This document shows, in pieces, positions 46,401-53,533 of a stretch of DNA of 64,000 nt. Origin of the DNA: Brevibacterium sp. HMSC07C04 (GTDB lineage Bacteria; Actinomycetota; Actinomycetes; Actinomycetales; Brevibacteriaceae); NCBI RefSeq assembly GCF_001815905.1, contig NZ_KV823255.1, positions 1 through 64,000 of the forward strand, written 5' to 3'. The translations under genes and the position numbers were made by a program. Position 1 is the first letter of the stretch. Each line of letters starts with the position of its first letter. Below the pieces are notes generated by a model. It had not been told where the DNA came from. It searched no databases and saw only the letters and a program-made list of their open reading frames with translations.

Positions 46401-47453
46401 GTGCTTTCGCGCGGCGTGTTCCAGTCGTTGGCGCTCCGCTGGATTCAACCAGTGGTGCAACCGCTGCACGCGCGTCGACGTCCGCCCGGGTGCCTGCCTC
46501 AGGCGCGGCAGGTCAGGAGCACCAGGCAGTGTGCGCAACCGTGCCTGCCACCAGTCGCGAGCTTCGGCATACTCCCGTGTGTGAGTCTCGGACTGTTCCG
46601 CCTGACGGCGGTCAGCAAGATACTGAGGGAAGCTGTACGTCAGGCTCGGCAGCACGGAGTCCGGGTCGCGATAGTAGGTAGCGAGATCGGCCATGAGGAC
46701 CCTGAAGCTGGCTGCATCGGCGGCAATCATGTCGAGATTGATGTGCAATCGCGTTCTGGTCTCACTCATCAGCGACACCGCGACATCGAATACTTGTCCG
46801 GAGGCGATATCGAGTTGTCGATGTGAGGCCTCGTGACGAACACGTTCTAACGCGGCGGCCTGCTCCGCGTCATCGAGGTCACGTAGATCATGAATGGTGA
46901 GGCCCGGCCACGCCGGCTGCGGGAGAATACGCTGCCGCCCGTCGTCGCCGATCGCGACTCGGAGCATCCCATGGCGTTCTAAGATCAGCCGCACGGCTCT
47001 GTCGAGTTGGCCCGTGTCGATGCCGGGGGCATCGAACTCGTTGTACAGATGTGTTGCCACACCTCCGAACTCCATGTCCGCGTCTCGTCCGGCCCAATAT
47101 GCATGCTGCATGAGCGCGAGGTCGAACGGCTCGCCAGGACTCACTGGTGGGGCCGGGTCCACAGCCTCGGGCTCGGTGCGCGGGGCATCGAGCAGTCGCC
47201 GCCAGGCGCCGAAAGTTGGGCGTTCCGCGAGCTGTTCGAAGGTGGCCGATATTCCGAGTCGGCGGGCTTGGTTGATGACGGACATCATCCCGAGCGAGTC
47301 GAGGCCGAGCTTCAACGGCTCGGCGTCATCGCTGAGGGCTCTGACATCGCAGCCGAGCCGCGCGGCAATCAATTCCGCGATGATGTCCGACGGACGCGCG
47401 TCGGCGTCGGACGATGACCCTAAGGGGACAGCTCGATCAACGTTGGACGACAT
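37431..47453 (-). CDS. NRPS: ArCP–Cy–A–PCP–Cy–A–PCP–Cy–PCP–Cy–PCP
   Basis: A 3340-aa synthetase. ArCP (about 20-90, Ser53 in GLDSLG); Cy1 with DMIAADAAS at 241-249; A1 with TSGSTGTPKG at 721; PCP1 at 1118-1121; Cy2 with DPIVFDGRS at 1312-1320; A2 with TSGSTGEPKG at 1772; PCP2 at 2174-2178; Cy3 with DYLLLDGFS at 2367-2375; PCP3 at 2719-2723; Cy4 with DNIILDGLS at 2918-2926; PCP4 at 3281-3285. All four condensation-type domains have the DxxxxDxxS motif of heterocyclization, not HHxxxDG. Cy3-PCP3 and Cy4-PCP4 have no A domain. The start at 47453 has GGAG just upstream. It receives salicylate from the aryl-AMP ligase and builds a chain of azoline rings. Confidence 0.93.
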   Translation of the reverse strand: MSSNVDRAVPLGSSSDADARPSDIIAELIAARLGCDVRALSDDAEPLKLGLDSLGMMSVINQARRLGISATFEQLAERPTFGAWRRLLDAPRTEPEAVDPAPPVSPGEPFDLALMQHAYWAGRDADMEFGGVATHLYNEFDAPGIDTGQLDRAVRLILERHGMLRVAIGDDGRQRILPQPAWPGLTIHDLRDLDDAEQAAALERVRHEASHRQLDIASGQVFDVAVSLMSETRTRLHINLDMIAADAASFRVLMADLATYYRDPDSVLPSLTYSFPQYLADRRQAEQSETHTREYAEARDWWQARLRTLPGAPDLPRLRQAPGRTSTRVQRLHHWLNPAERQRLEHAARKHGVTPAMALATAFAEAIGGWATDPQFLLNLPLFDRAELHAQVPQLVGDFSSSVLLAADVTDRMPFAERAVRLQQELRAAIDHRAYPGIEVLRDLSRLAGGERVLAPVVYTSALNLGELFAPNVREVFGDPVWLVSQGPQVWLDAQATELDGGYLVNWDVREGFFAPGVAESMFGAYRDVLSQLVADDAAWQRPIDDLRPPAQAARHSAVNDTGAPQRANILHEPFFRVAAECPEATALAWETAEGPASLSYGGLCEQALRVAGALDASGIRAGDLVAVNLPKGPAQVAAVLGVLAAGGAYVPIGVDEPPARQTAIYRATPMVAVITDANAHLPEDLPGSPAIVRIADALEATPLSAARRSDPDGPAYVLFTSGSTGTPKGVEITHRGASNTIEDLNDRYGVGPTDAVLAVSALKFDLSVVDIFGLLSVRGTVVLPDEARRADPDAWMQLMTDTPITVWNTVPVLLDMLLTVAESSPPAARLVARLRLVMLGGDWVALDLPRRLARLAPGCRCVVLGGATEASIQSVLFDVNDIDPLWRSIPYGHPMRNQKVRVVDGQERDRPDWAAGELWIGGAGVHGRYRDNDELTAQKFVERDGHRWYRTGDLVRWRDSGELEILGRTDFQVKIAGNRIDLGEVESAVEQYPGVRRAVATVIDAEKRPRIRVLAVVDDPENHAPDLDAAIRERARRYLPEAMVPELIVSVTSLPLNSNGKVDRQRVAALLQEAALSADVDGEPPQGPVEEAIAQVWSELLGITVSGRDDDFFRLGGDSLTATRSVARLRTCTLPGGVAIAECTISGLMRGRTVRGFASTLRTTQAGPRSENAVLRAHPEARFERFALTPVQHAYLVGRDETLVLGGIGANFYLELDGDRLDHERWENAWRRLAERHDMLRVTVRDGRQQVVEQMTVTELPRLTAPTLEAARTLLEPLRRRSFDLASEPPYAAMAVEYGPSARVRVGIVVDPIVFDGRSVKTLLSELAHLYDDPDFDLPPLGLTFRDYLTGVAVDPDDKARAEAYWDRVGPELPPAPLLPLASAPAALGRPRFARVAHRVPRARYRLLRERAALVGLTPSALLLTCYAQTLSRWSARPELTLNLTLFDRQPVHDDVDSVIGDFSSLLLLAHRPDGQDDLVNLARQVQDELARALEHRSVSAVEVQQRIALTEGITQAIFPVVFTSTLGIGGGLLDDAPGGFPAYADGASQTSQVWLDHQVVEQAGDLLLSWDSVEGLFPEGLVSAMFEAYLGLVDAFIDSADVDAIPADVALPAAQQDSRARVNAVPSLAPQANALHVEFFARAAKQPAAVALRWGLPGASESGSLTYGQLAERALRLARHLQQNGVRRGDAVAVSMPKGPDQVIAVLGTLATGASYIPIGVDQPTARIERITRTVQPRLVLNSLPDLNDLDPLPEPAPTEASETAYTIFTSGSTGEPKGVQMSHRAAWNTIADINARFGITKADRVLSISALEFDLSVYDIFGLLAAGGEVICALEHQRRDPDEWHDLVRHHGVTVWNTVPQLLDMYVTAAAWHPDTSSSLRIAFVSGDWVPLDLADRLAHSAPSARLIAMGGATEAGIWSNFYPVADGIAGWASVPYGTPLGGQTFRVVDGVGRDCPDWVPGELWIGGDSLADGYFGDPQRTRERFPVVGGHRWYRTGDLGRYRPAGLLEFLGRDDGQVKVRGHRIELGEIEAALRDHPDVVSAAAVVLRGTADRIAAAVVAPSADDERDADGGLDLDAIARHAAGLLAPTMRPDVVVELPAIPLTGNGKLDREAVATKIFAITNAEPETPASPESSSRSDERVDKVAAVWAEVLSLPTLPAPSDSFFALGGDSLAATRVVARLRDAPSTGRALGGVGVGALFEHPVLADFAERLRPAVSDALPLQLAPGLAQRHEPFPLTDVQLAYLRGRAPGMPLGNIGTTYYLELSAESVDIDRWQQAWRRMIDRHDMLRVIVEGEQQRILPPEDLPAPPVTIGHADDEQSASARLHELLARSSFDLSTWPTFATALIRHPDGVRVGIAVDYLLLDGFSVQLLLTELAACYLDPETSLPELDVSFRDYVLAAGTSPADREASVSYWTDRLESLPQAPHLPVAVDPAQIDTPVFQRRAGRLEAEQWTQVKQWCRQAGVTPSSVLLACYSHVLSAFSARPELTLNLTLFDRSRVHPHIDRVLGDFTSLTLLEHRPTAEESLADAAQRLQRQLASDLDHRGVSALWVQRELARRTSPTEAAMPVVFTSTLGLSDHVLDRLRPPFPTFVGGASQTPQVWLDHQVMEQSGALLYHWDAVEDLFAPGLLDDMFEEYRRLLEQLPNADLSAVRTRTAESAPGLTTPEEVAAIDASPNGDAALSQDQVGAIWADVLAVAEVNAHDSFFALGGDSLLATRLIGRLLDAGATGVQVADIFTRPVLEDFYIGLATRTPRQDRRRRVVPNPAEMTEPFEATDVQRAYWVGRHSDLALGGVGAYYYSEFDGAEVDISRLEQAWNTLVRRHAELRSVFTPDGRQQFLPSDQTVLHVPHTQLDATTTPEAVNQELDTLRDRLSHRVLDPGRWPLFTVEAVTYHQLGQQRTRVGIGLDNIILDGLSMMIVFSELEELYRDPGASLPERELTFRDYRVQVEPSDTQLRADREYWQERLDSIPPGPQLPTLVDPDTVTQPRFRRWQRRIPAETWKSALQNARQLGLTPAVVLLSSYAEVLGRWSTSSEFSVNVTLFDRQEVHPHIDRILGDFTSLLLVEIRTSPDDTRGVRAIRLRDQLASDLEHRSVSAIWVQREMARRRGAVAGAPVVFTSGLGLGTAMSLDPGPGFPDRIWGISQTPQIWLDHQVSQTPDGELVIQWDAVEGLIAAETIESMFDEYARLVSAIADPGWADSRPGLPAASASHLAQPASSPQGPVSIRGESSPVAEAGKPRPGVESAVARIWEELLGSTGIDRVADFFGLGGDSLVATRMVARVRAEVGIELSLREFFADPTIAAVAATGMGPHGGQMQAGTEDFEEGEL

Positions 47454-47478
47454 GGATCTCCTTGCTGCGTATGGGTGT

Positions 47479-48846
47479 TCAGGGCAGGCTGGTTGTGGCA
47501 TAGAGCGGATACTGGTTGGCCAGTGCCGAGACGCGGCTCGCCAGGCCGGGAACGTTCTCCGCTCGGGCCAGGGCGTCGGCCAGGATCTCGGCGACCTCGG
47601 CGAAGGCGGAGCCGTCGAAACCGCGAGTCGCAAGGGCCGAAGTGGCCAGCCGAAGCCCAGAAGGTCGACGGGATGTGCGTGCCTCGTTCGGAACCGTATT
47701 GCGATTGACTGTCACGCCAATACTCTCCAGATGCCGTTCTGCGTCTGCACCGTCGGTGAACTGGCCTTGTTCTATTGCTTCGGACAAATCAAGCAACACG
47801 AGATGACAGTCAGTGCCACCGGTCACCACCTGGATCCCCGATGATCTGATGTCGGGCTGACAGAGCCGCTCGGCGATCATCTTCGCGCCTTGGAGTGTTC
47901 GCCGTTGGCGCTCGACAAACCCAGGTCGGCCGGCGAGATGGAAGGTGGCAGCCTTGGCGGCGATGCTCTGATTGAGCGCTCCGCCTTGGTGCCCAGGGAA
48001 AACAGCCGCGTCGATTCGGTCGGCCAGTGAGCCCCGGCAGAGGATCAGCCCACCGCGCGCACCTCCGAGAGTCTTGTGGGTCGTGCTGGTGACGACATCG
48101 GCATACGGCACGGGCGAGGGGTACACACCGGCTGCGATCAGGCCAGCAAGGTGCGCCATATCCGCGACGAGAAAGGCGCCGACCTCGTCGGCGATGTGTC
48201 GGAATCCGGCCCAGTCAACCGTCCTCGGATAGGCTGTCCAACCTGCAACGATGACTCGCGGTCGATGCTGGCGCGCGAGACGGGCCACGGTCTCCAAGTT
48301 CACCAGCCCGGTATCGGCATCTAGGTGATACCGGACAGCTTTGTAGAAGGTTCCTGAAGCATTCATTGTCGTGCCGTGTGAGAGGTGCCCGCCGTGGGAA
48401 AGGGCCAAACCCATCACCGTGTCACCAGGTTCCATCAGGGCGCCGAACGCAGCGGCGTTCGCCTGAGCTCCAGAGTGCGGCTGCACATTTGCGTGGTCGG
48501 CGGAGAACAGCTTCCGAGCCCGATCAATCGCGAGACACTCAATCTCATCGATATGGGCACATCCGCCATAGTAGCGACGGCCCGGATATCCCTCGGAATA
48601 CTTGTTTGTCAGCACCGAACCCTGCGCCTGAAGCACGGAGATCGGCGCGAAGTTTTCCGATGCGATCATCTCCAACGTCTGCCGCTGACGTGACATTTCC
48701 TCCGACACGAGGGTGTGCAGCTGGGGGTCTGCGTCCATCAGTGACACGTCGAGATCGTTGTGCGCTGGCGGCGACGCTCTGCGAGTTGACCGGAGGGACT
48801 CATCGGAGTCCGGCGGCCAGGCGTCAGTGCTGTCTGTCGCGGACAA
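47479..48846 (-). CDS. Serine hydroxymethyltransferase homologue in NRPS operon
   Basis: A 455-aa PLP enzyme of the GlyA family. The PLP lysine is in VVTSTTHKTLGGARGG, and LEMIASENF, NKYSEGYPGRRYYGG and AHLAGLIAAGVYP are family-typical. It is the first gene of the siderophore operon, so it is unlikely to be the housekeeping copy. Related operon-encoded SHMTs (FmoH of the JBIR-34/35 pathway) make 2-methylserine for 4-methyloxazoline formation; that would suit five Cy domains, but the substrate is inference. A TTG start at 48846 is chosen because CGGAGGTG lies eight bases upstream; the longer frame would cross the operator at 48944. Confidence 0.85.
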   Translation of the reverse strand: MSATDSTDAWPPDSDESLRSTRRASPPAHNDLDVSLMDADPQLHTLVSEEMSRQRQTLEMIASENFAPISVLQAQGSVLTNKYSEGYPGRRYYGGCAHIDEIECLAIDRARKLFSADHANVQPHSGAQANAAAFGALMEPGDTVMGLALSHGGHLSHGTTMNASGTFYKAVRYHLDADTGLVNLETVARLARQHRPRVIVAGWTAYPRTVDWAGFRHIADEVGAFLVADMAHLAGLIAAGVYPSPVPYADVVTSTTHKTLGGARGGLILCRGSLADRIDAAVFPGHQGGALNQSIAAKAATFHLAGRPGFVERQRRTLQGAKMIAERLCQPDIRSSGIQVVTGGTDCHLVLLDLSEAIEQGQFTDGADAERHLESIGVTVNRNTVPNEARTSRRPSGLRLATSALATRGFDGSAFAEVAEILADALARAENVPGLASRVSALANQYPLYATTSLP

Positions 48847-48943
48847 GGCAATCACCTCCGATGGGCTCGGCAAGCGCGGGTGACCGGAGATCCGCCTCGG
48901 AAGGGTGTCCGCGCCGGGAAGGACCGACAATCCGATGCCAGGT

Positions 48944-48958
48944 GTGCAGTGCACAAAT
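48944..48958 (-). promoter_or_regulatory. Operator of siderophore operon (TGTGC-N3-GCACA)
   Basis: GTGCAGTGCACAAAT (plus-strand reading); the core TGTGC-AGT-GCACA is an inverted repeat starting at 48943. It is 97 bp upstream of the SHMT start and downstream of a TACACT -10-like hexamer on the minus strand, a repressing position. Matching sites precede the ABC operon (49820) and the salicylate synthase gene (60269). Confidence 0.7.
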
Positions 48959-48988
48959 TATCGATCGGTGCCAGTGTACCCGATGCTC

Positions 48989-49007
48989 TTAGGCGAGGCT
49001 ACCCTAA
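48989..49007. promoter_or_regulatory. Iron box (IdeR/DtxR-type) upstream of siderophore operon
   Basis: TTAGGCGAGGCTACCCTAA matches the actinobacterial DtxR/IdeR consensus TTAGGTTAGGCTAACCTAA at 16 of 19 positions. It lies in the -35 region of the promoter for the SHMT–NRPS operon, where an iron-loaded repressor would block transcription. The repressor gene itself is not in this window. Confidence 0.72.
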
Positions 49008-49018
49008 TGAGATGTTGC

Positions 49019-49723
49019 CTATGGTTTCATCGGCTGTCTCGTCGCGATGCGGGCTGCGACGCCGTCGAGTGCACGTTCGACTGCGTAGTTGTAGAGCCTG
49101 TCGAGGTCAAAGGCATGGGCGAGCGTGTCCGCGAACATTGCCGCCCCTGGATGCTGACTGTCCTCGGACAAGACGCCGAGGCTTGCGAGGATCGCGTCCT
49201 GAAGCTTGGGGTCGACATCTCGCTCGTCTTCGGAGGCGATCAGGTGCACGGCGGTGTTCAATAGCATGATGTGTGCGGCGGGCGCCTCGTCGCCCAAGCC
49301 GGCTTCAGCGAGCTTGCTGACCCCGGTATCGATCATCAGTACCGCCGCAGGGACGGTCGTGGCGGCCATGCCGAGCCAGCGGGCGACGCCGGGGTGTGCG
49401 GACAGTGTGTCGTGCAGCGAGGTGAGGAGCTGCTGATACCACGGTCGCCACGAGAGTTCTGGTGACGGTAAGTCGACTGAGCGCATGACGGCGTCGACGA
49501 TGACGCGGTCGACCTCGTGGCGTGGGCCGACGCGGTGCACGATCGCCGTCGGCCAGCAGCCGACCTCTTTCGCGAGGTCCCGAGTGGACCACCCGGCTAG
49601 GCCGCGGGCGGCTGTGAGGCGGACTCCGGCTTCGATGATCTGCTCTGTAGTCAAGGGGGCTTCGTCCGCGGCGGTGCGCGGTCCGCGCTGGCGTTTGCTC
49701 TTCTTTGCCTTCGGCTTTGTCAT
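49019..49723 (-). CDS. TetR family regulator of the siderophore locus
   Basis: A 234-aa protein with a Lys/Arg-rich N-terminus (MTKPKAKKSKRQRGPR) and a TetR HTH (WSTRDLAKEVGCWPTAIVHRV). It lies exactly between the minus-strand NRPS operon and the plus-strand transport operon, each of which has the TGTGC-N3-GCACA operator. It is therefore the best candidate for the protein that binds those sites, possibly sensing the siderophore or a precursor. A GGGAG sequence precedes the ATG at 49723. Target and ligand are inferred. Confidence 0.8.
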   Translation of the reverse strand: MTKPKAKKSKRQRGPRTAADEAPLTTEQIIEAGVRLTAARGLAGWSTRDLAKEVGCWPTAIVHRVGPRHEVDRVIVDAVMRSVDLPSPELSWRPWYQQLLTSLHDTLSAHPGVARWLGMAATTVPAAVLMIDTGVSKLAEAGLGDEAPAAHIMLLNTAVHLIASEDERDVDPKLQDAILASLGVLSEDSQHPGAAMFADTLAHAFDLDRLYNYAVERALDGVAARIATRQPMKP

Positions 49724-49779
49724 GCTCGGCTCCCATCCGCGGAGTGTCGTGCCACCACGATACCCGGCGTGGTTGTCCG

Positions 49780-49834
49780 TTGAACAAACGCGCCGGGTAA
49801 GGGTACACTCACTTCAAAGATTTGTGCACTGCAC
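49780..49834 (+). promoter_or_regulatory. Promoter and operator of siderophore transport operon
   Basis: TTGAAC (49780-49785), an 18-bp spacer with CCGGGTAAGG, TACACT (49804-49809), then ATTTGTGCACTGCAC (49820-49834). The same order, spacing and spacer core occur upstream of the salicylate synthase gene at 60321-60269. GGTAAGGGTACACTCACTT (49796-49814) may be a weak iron box. The operator lies just past the expected transcription start, as for a roadblock repressor. Confidence 0.68.
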
Positions 49835-49894
49835 AGGGCTCGCGATCGGGGACCGTGCAGATCGCCGATGAGTGGATGCTTGAAAGGATGGCTC

Positions 49895-51712
49895 ATGCCC
49901 GATGATGCGACCGCTACTCAGGCTGTGTTGCCCGACGCTGAATCCGAGTCGGCCCCGGACACGCTTGAGCCCGAGACGAGAGCCGCTGGTAGTGGCAAGA
50001 GCCTCGGCTCGCTGCTCGCTCCGGTGCGTGGGCGGCTGATCCTGGCGGGGGCGTTCCAAGCGCTTGGCGCGCTGACGTCCCTGGTGCCGTATGTCGCGAT
50101 CTATCGGATCGTCGAGGAGCTGTTGCAGCCGGCAGCCGCGAGCGGGAACGTGGTGTGGGCGTGGGCGGTCATCGCCGTGATCGGCGTGTTGGTGCGCACT
50201 GCCGCGACAGGGGCGGCATACACCATCACTCACGGAGCGGACGGAACGGTTGGCCAGGCGCTTCGGCGGCGATTGACCGATCGGCTGTGGCGGGTGCCGC
50301 TGGGCTGGTTCGGAGAACGCTCCTCTGGTCAGGTGAAGCGCCGCCTGCAAGATGACGTGCACGACGTGCATCATCTGGTGGCACACGCGATCAACGACCT
50401 GGTGGGAGCGATAGTGGCCCCGCTCGCGGGATTCGTACTGCTGTTCGTCGTCAACTGGCGATTGGGCCTGGTGTGCCTGGTGCCGGTACTGCTGTACTTC
50501 GTCGGACTGAGCGTGATGATGCGCGGAAATACGGAGAACGCGGCACGCTGGGACGAGGCATTGGGCCGGGTGAACTCCCGGATCGTGGAGTTCGTGCAGG
50601 GCATCGCGGTCGTGAAGACGTTCGGCCGGACACGCAGCACGCAGGAGCGCTACCACGCAGTCGGTGACGAGCTGGCCGTGTTCTTCGAACGCTGGATGGG
50701 ACCACTGCTACGCGTCAACGCGCTGGCGAGTGCGGTACTGGCACCGCCGACGGTGATCGCCCTGGTGCTCGCGACAGGGGCCTGGTTCGTCCATTCAGAG
50801 TGGGCGGCTCCGGCCGAGGTGCTGCTGGCGTTGATGATCGGGGTTGGACTGGGTGCACCGGTGCTGAACATGGGGATCGGGGCGCAGGCAATGCGCACCG
50901 CCACCGCGGCAGCGGCGCGGCTGGGCGCCCTGCTCCGCACCCCGGTACTACCGCAGGTCGCGCATCCACGCACCCCGGAGGGTGCCGTGGTGGAGTACGA
51001 CGGCGTGCGATTCTCCTACGATGGGCAGACCGACGTGCTCTCGGACATCGACCTCGTACTGCGACCCGGCACCGTCACAGCACTGGTGGGCCCATCGGGC
51101 TCCGGCAAGTCCACGCTGGCGCGGCTGCTGCCCCGGTTCTGGGACGTCACCGACGGTGCGATCCGGATCGGCGGAGTCGACCTGCGGCACGCGGCTCCCG
51201 AAGAGATCTACCGGCGAGTCGCATTCGTGTTCCAGGACAACGTGCTGCTGCGCATGAGCGTGCGCGACAACCTGCGCCTAGCGGCCCCGGACGCCGACGA
51301 CGAGACCGTGGAGGCGGCAGCGCGAGCGGCACAGATCCACGATGTGATCATCTCTATGCCGCAGGGCTACGACACGATCGTGCACGAGCAAGTGACGCCG
51401 TCCGGCGGTGAGACCCAGCGGCTGTGCATCGCACGGGCCATGCTCGCCGACGCTCCCATCGTGGTGCTGGACGAAGCCACCGCCTTCGCAGATCCCGAAT
51501 CAGAAGCAGCCGTCCAGGACGCCCTGTCAACCCTGATCGCTGGCCGTGCGGTCCTCGTCATCGCGCACCGGCTGCGCACGATCACCGACGCGGACCAGAT
51601 CGTGGTTCTCGAGGGCGGTCGGATCGTCGAGAACGGCCGCCATGACGAACTGCTGGACCATGGCCGGCTCTACGCCGCCCTGTGGAACGCCCAGGAAGGA
51701 GCGACCGCATGA
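49895..51712 (+). CDS. ABC transporter, fused TM-NBD half (YbtP/IrtA-like)
   Basis: A 605-aa protein with a 45-residue hydrophilic N-terminus, six transmembrane helices (about 50-320) and an NBD with Walker A VGPSGSGKSTLARLL, signature PSGGETQRLCIARAML and Walker B IVVLDEATAF. It pairs with the next gene, overlapping by 4 bp, to form a heterodimer. Pairs of this kind (YbtPQ, IrtAB) import ferric siderophores despite an exporter fold. The ATG at 49895 has AAAGGA at good spacing; 49868 is less likely. Confidence 0.88.
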   Translation: MPDDATATQAVLPDAESESAPDTLEPETRAAGSGKSLGSLLAPVRGRLILAGAFQALGALTSLVPYVAIYRIVEELLQPAAASGNVVWAWAVIAVIGVLVRTAATGAAYTITHGADGTVGQALRRRLTDRLWRVPLGWFGERSSGQVKRRLQDDVHDVHHLVAHAINDLVGAIVAPLAGFVLLFVVNWRLGLVCLVPVLLYFVGLSVMMRGNTENAARWDEALGRVNSRIVEFVQGIAVVKTFGRTRSTQERYHAVGDELAVFFERWMGPLLRVNALASAVLAPPTVIALVLATGAWFVHSEWAAPAEVLLALMIGVGLGAPVLNMGIGAQAMRTATAAAARLGALLRTPVLPQVAHPRTPEGAVVEYDGVRFSYDGQTDVLSDIDLVLRPGTVTALVGPSGSGKSTLARLLPRFWDVTDGAIRIGGVDLRHAAPEEIYRRVAFVFQDNVLLRMSVRDNLRLAAPDADDETVEAAARAAQIHDVIISMPQGYDTIVHEQVTPSGGETQRLCIARAMLADAPIVVLDEATAFADPESEAAVQDALSTLIAGRAVLVIAHRLRTITDADQIVVLEGGRIVENGRHDELLDHGRLYAALWNAQEGATA

Positions 51713-53448
51713 TCCGGAAGCTGCTGCCGATCCTCGCATCGGACGACCGGGCGAGGATGCGCGTCTTCCTCACCGTCTGCGTCGCCTACGGGATCCTCCA
51801 GGGCGTCGCGCTGCTGCTGGCAATCCCCGCACTACGCCACCTGCTCGCCGGTGAAGCTTCTGCGAGCTGGCCGTGGATCCTCTCGGTGATCGGTGCCGCT
51901 GTCATCGCGGGCATCGCGTTCTCGATCCAGAGCGTGCTGGGATCCCGGATCGGGCTCGCCCTGATGCGCGGCCTGCACCGCAGCATCATCGACCACCTCG
52001 GCGTGCTGCCGGTGGGCTGGTTCTCCTCCGATCGCACCGGAAGACTCTCGCAATCAGTCTCCCAGGGCACGACCGCCGTGTGGACGGCCGCCTCGACCCT
52101 GATCCAGCCGCTGGTGACCGCCGTCGTCACGCCCATGACCATCGCGATAGGACTGCTGTTCATCGACTGGCCGGTGGCGCTGACGATGCTGATCGCCGCC
52201 CCGCTCCTGTACCTGGTGTACCGGTGGGCGGCTGCGCTCGCGGAGCGCTCCGCCGATCAGATCGACCAGGCGGCGGTTGAGGCGGCCGGACGCGTCGTGG
52301 AGTTCACTCGCGCCCAGCCGGTGCTGAGGGCCTTCCGGGCCGATCAGGCCGGCAACGGCATGCTGGAGAGAGCACACCGCGCCCAACAGGAGGCCTCCCG
52401 CCGCTCGCTGCGCACCAGCCTGCCCGGCCTGATCGGCTTCGCGACCGCCGTGCAGTTGGTGTTCGCCGCCGTCATCGTCATCGGCGTGTGGCAGTCCCTC
52501 ACCGGCGCGGCGAGCGCGGCGACCGCCGCCGTGGTGCTGTTCGCCGCCGCGCGCTTCACCGGTCCGCTCATCGACGCCGCCGACCTCGGCTCCGCGCTCC
52601 GGCTCGCCGGTCACGACCTGGATCGCATCGCCGATGTCCTCGACGAACCCGCGCAGCCCGAGGGCACAGACAGCATCGACCAGGCCGGAGAACTCGCCTT
52701 CGACCACGTCGACTTCGCATATCCCGGGGGCCGGCAAGTGCTGCACGAGGTGACTTTCTCGGCGCACCCGGGAACCACTACCGCTCTGGTAGGGCCGTCA
52801 GGATCGGGCAAGAGCACGATCCTGCAGCTGGCTGCCAGGTTCTTCGACCCCGACGCAGGCACTGTGCGCATTGGCGGTGTCGATGCCAGGCTGCTGCCGG
52901 TACAGACCGTGATGGAGCAGCTCTCGGTGGTCCAGCAGAACGTCTATCTGCTCGACGACACGATCGAGGCCAACATCCGCTTCGGAAACCCGGAGGCCAC
53001 CGACGACGAACTGCGCGAGGCGATCCGTCTGTCCCGCGTCGACGAGATCATCGACCGGATGCCCCACGGCCTCGACACGCAAGTCGGCGAGGCTGGAGTC
53101 GCGCTCTCCGGCGGTGAGCGTCAGCGCGTATCCATCGCACGAGCCTTCCTCAAGGACTCGCCCATCGTGCTTCTCGACGAGATCACCGCATCGCTCGATC
53201 CCGAGAACGCGATCGCCGTCCACGCCGGGCTGGCGGCACTGTCCGAAGGCCGAACCATGCTGATCGTCAGCCACGACCTGACCACGATCGCCGGAGCCGA
53301 CCAGATCCTCGTCCTCGGCGACGGCGCGATCGTAGAGCACGGCACCCACACCGATCTCATCGCCGGCACAGGTCTGTACGCCGACTTCTGGGTCGAACGC
53401 GAACGCGCCCGGGGCTGGCGCGTCACCGACCCCACCGATGCCTCATGA
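51709..53448 (+). CDS. ABC transporter, fused TM-NBD half (YbtQ/IrtB-like)
   Basis: A 579-aa partner of the previous protein: six helices, then Walker A VGPSGSGKSTILQLA, signature ALSGGERQRVSIARAF and Walker B IVLLDEITASLDP. The start ATGA overlaps the stop of the upstream gene. It most likely completes the ferric-siderophore transporter; export of the free siderophore is the other possibility. Confidence 0.88.
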   Translation: MIRKLLPILASDDRARMRVFLTVCVAYGILQGVALLLAIPALRHLLAGEASASWPWILSVIGAAVIAGIAFSIQSVLGSRIGLALMRGLHRSIIDHLGVLPVGWFSSDRTGRLSQSVSQGTTAVWTAASTLIQPLVTAVVTPMTIAIGLLFIDWPVALTMLIAAPLLYLVYRWAAALAERSADQIDQAAVEAAGRVVEFTRAQPVLRAFRADQAGNGMLERAHRAQQEASRRSLRTSLPGLIGFATAVQLVFAAVIVIGVWQSLTGAASAATAAVVLFAAARFTGPLIDAADLGSALRLAGHDLDRIADVLDEPAQPEGTDSIDQAGELAFDHVDFAYPGGRQVLHEVTFSAHPGTTTALVGPSGSGKSTILQLAARFFDPDAGTVRIGGVDARLLPVQTVMEQLSVVQQNVYLLDDTIEANIRFGNPEATDDELREAIRLSRVDEIIDRMPHGLDTQVGEAGVALSGGERQRVSIARAFLKDSPIVLLDEITASLDPENAIAVHAGLAALSEGRTMLIVSHDLTTIAGADQILVLGDGAIVEHGTHTDLIAGTGLYADFWVERERARGWRVTDPTDAS

Positions 53449-53533
53449 AACCACACGCGAAAACAGCGCGGTGTGCGCACACATGCGACGCCGCCGTCGT
53501 GACCGACCCGGACGCACTGAAGGGCCCCCAAGG

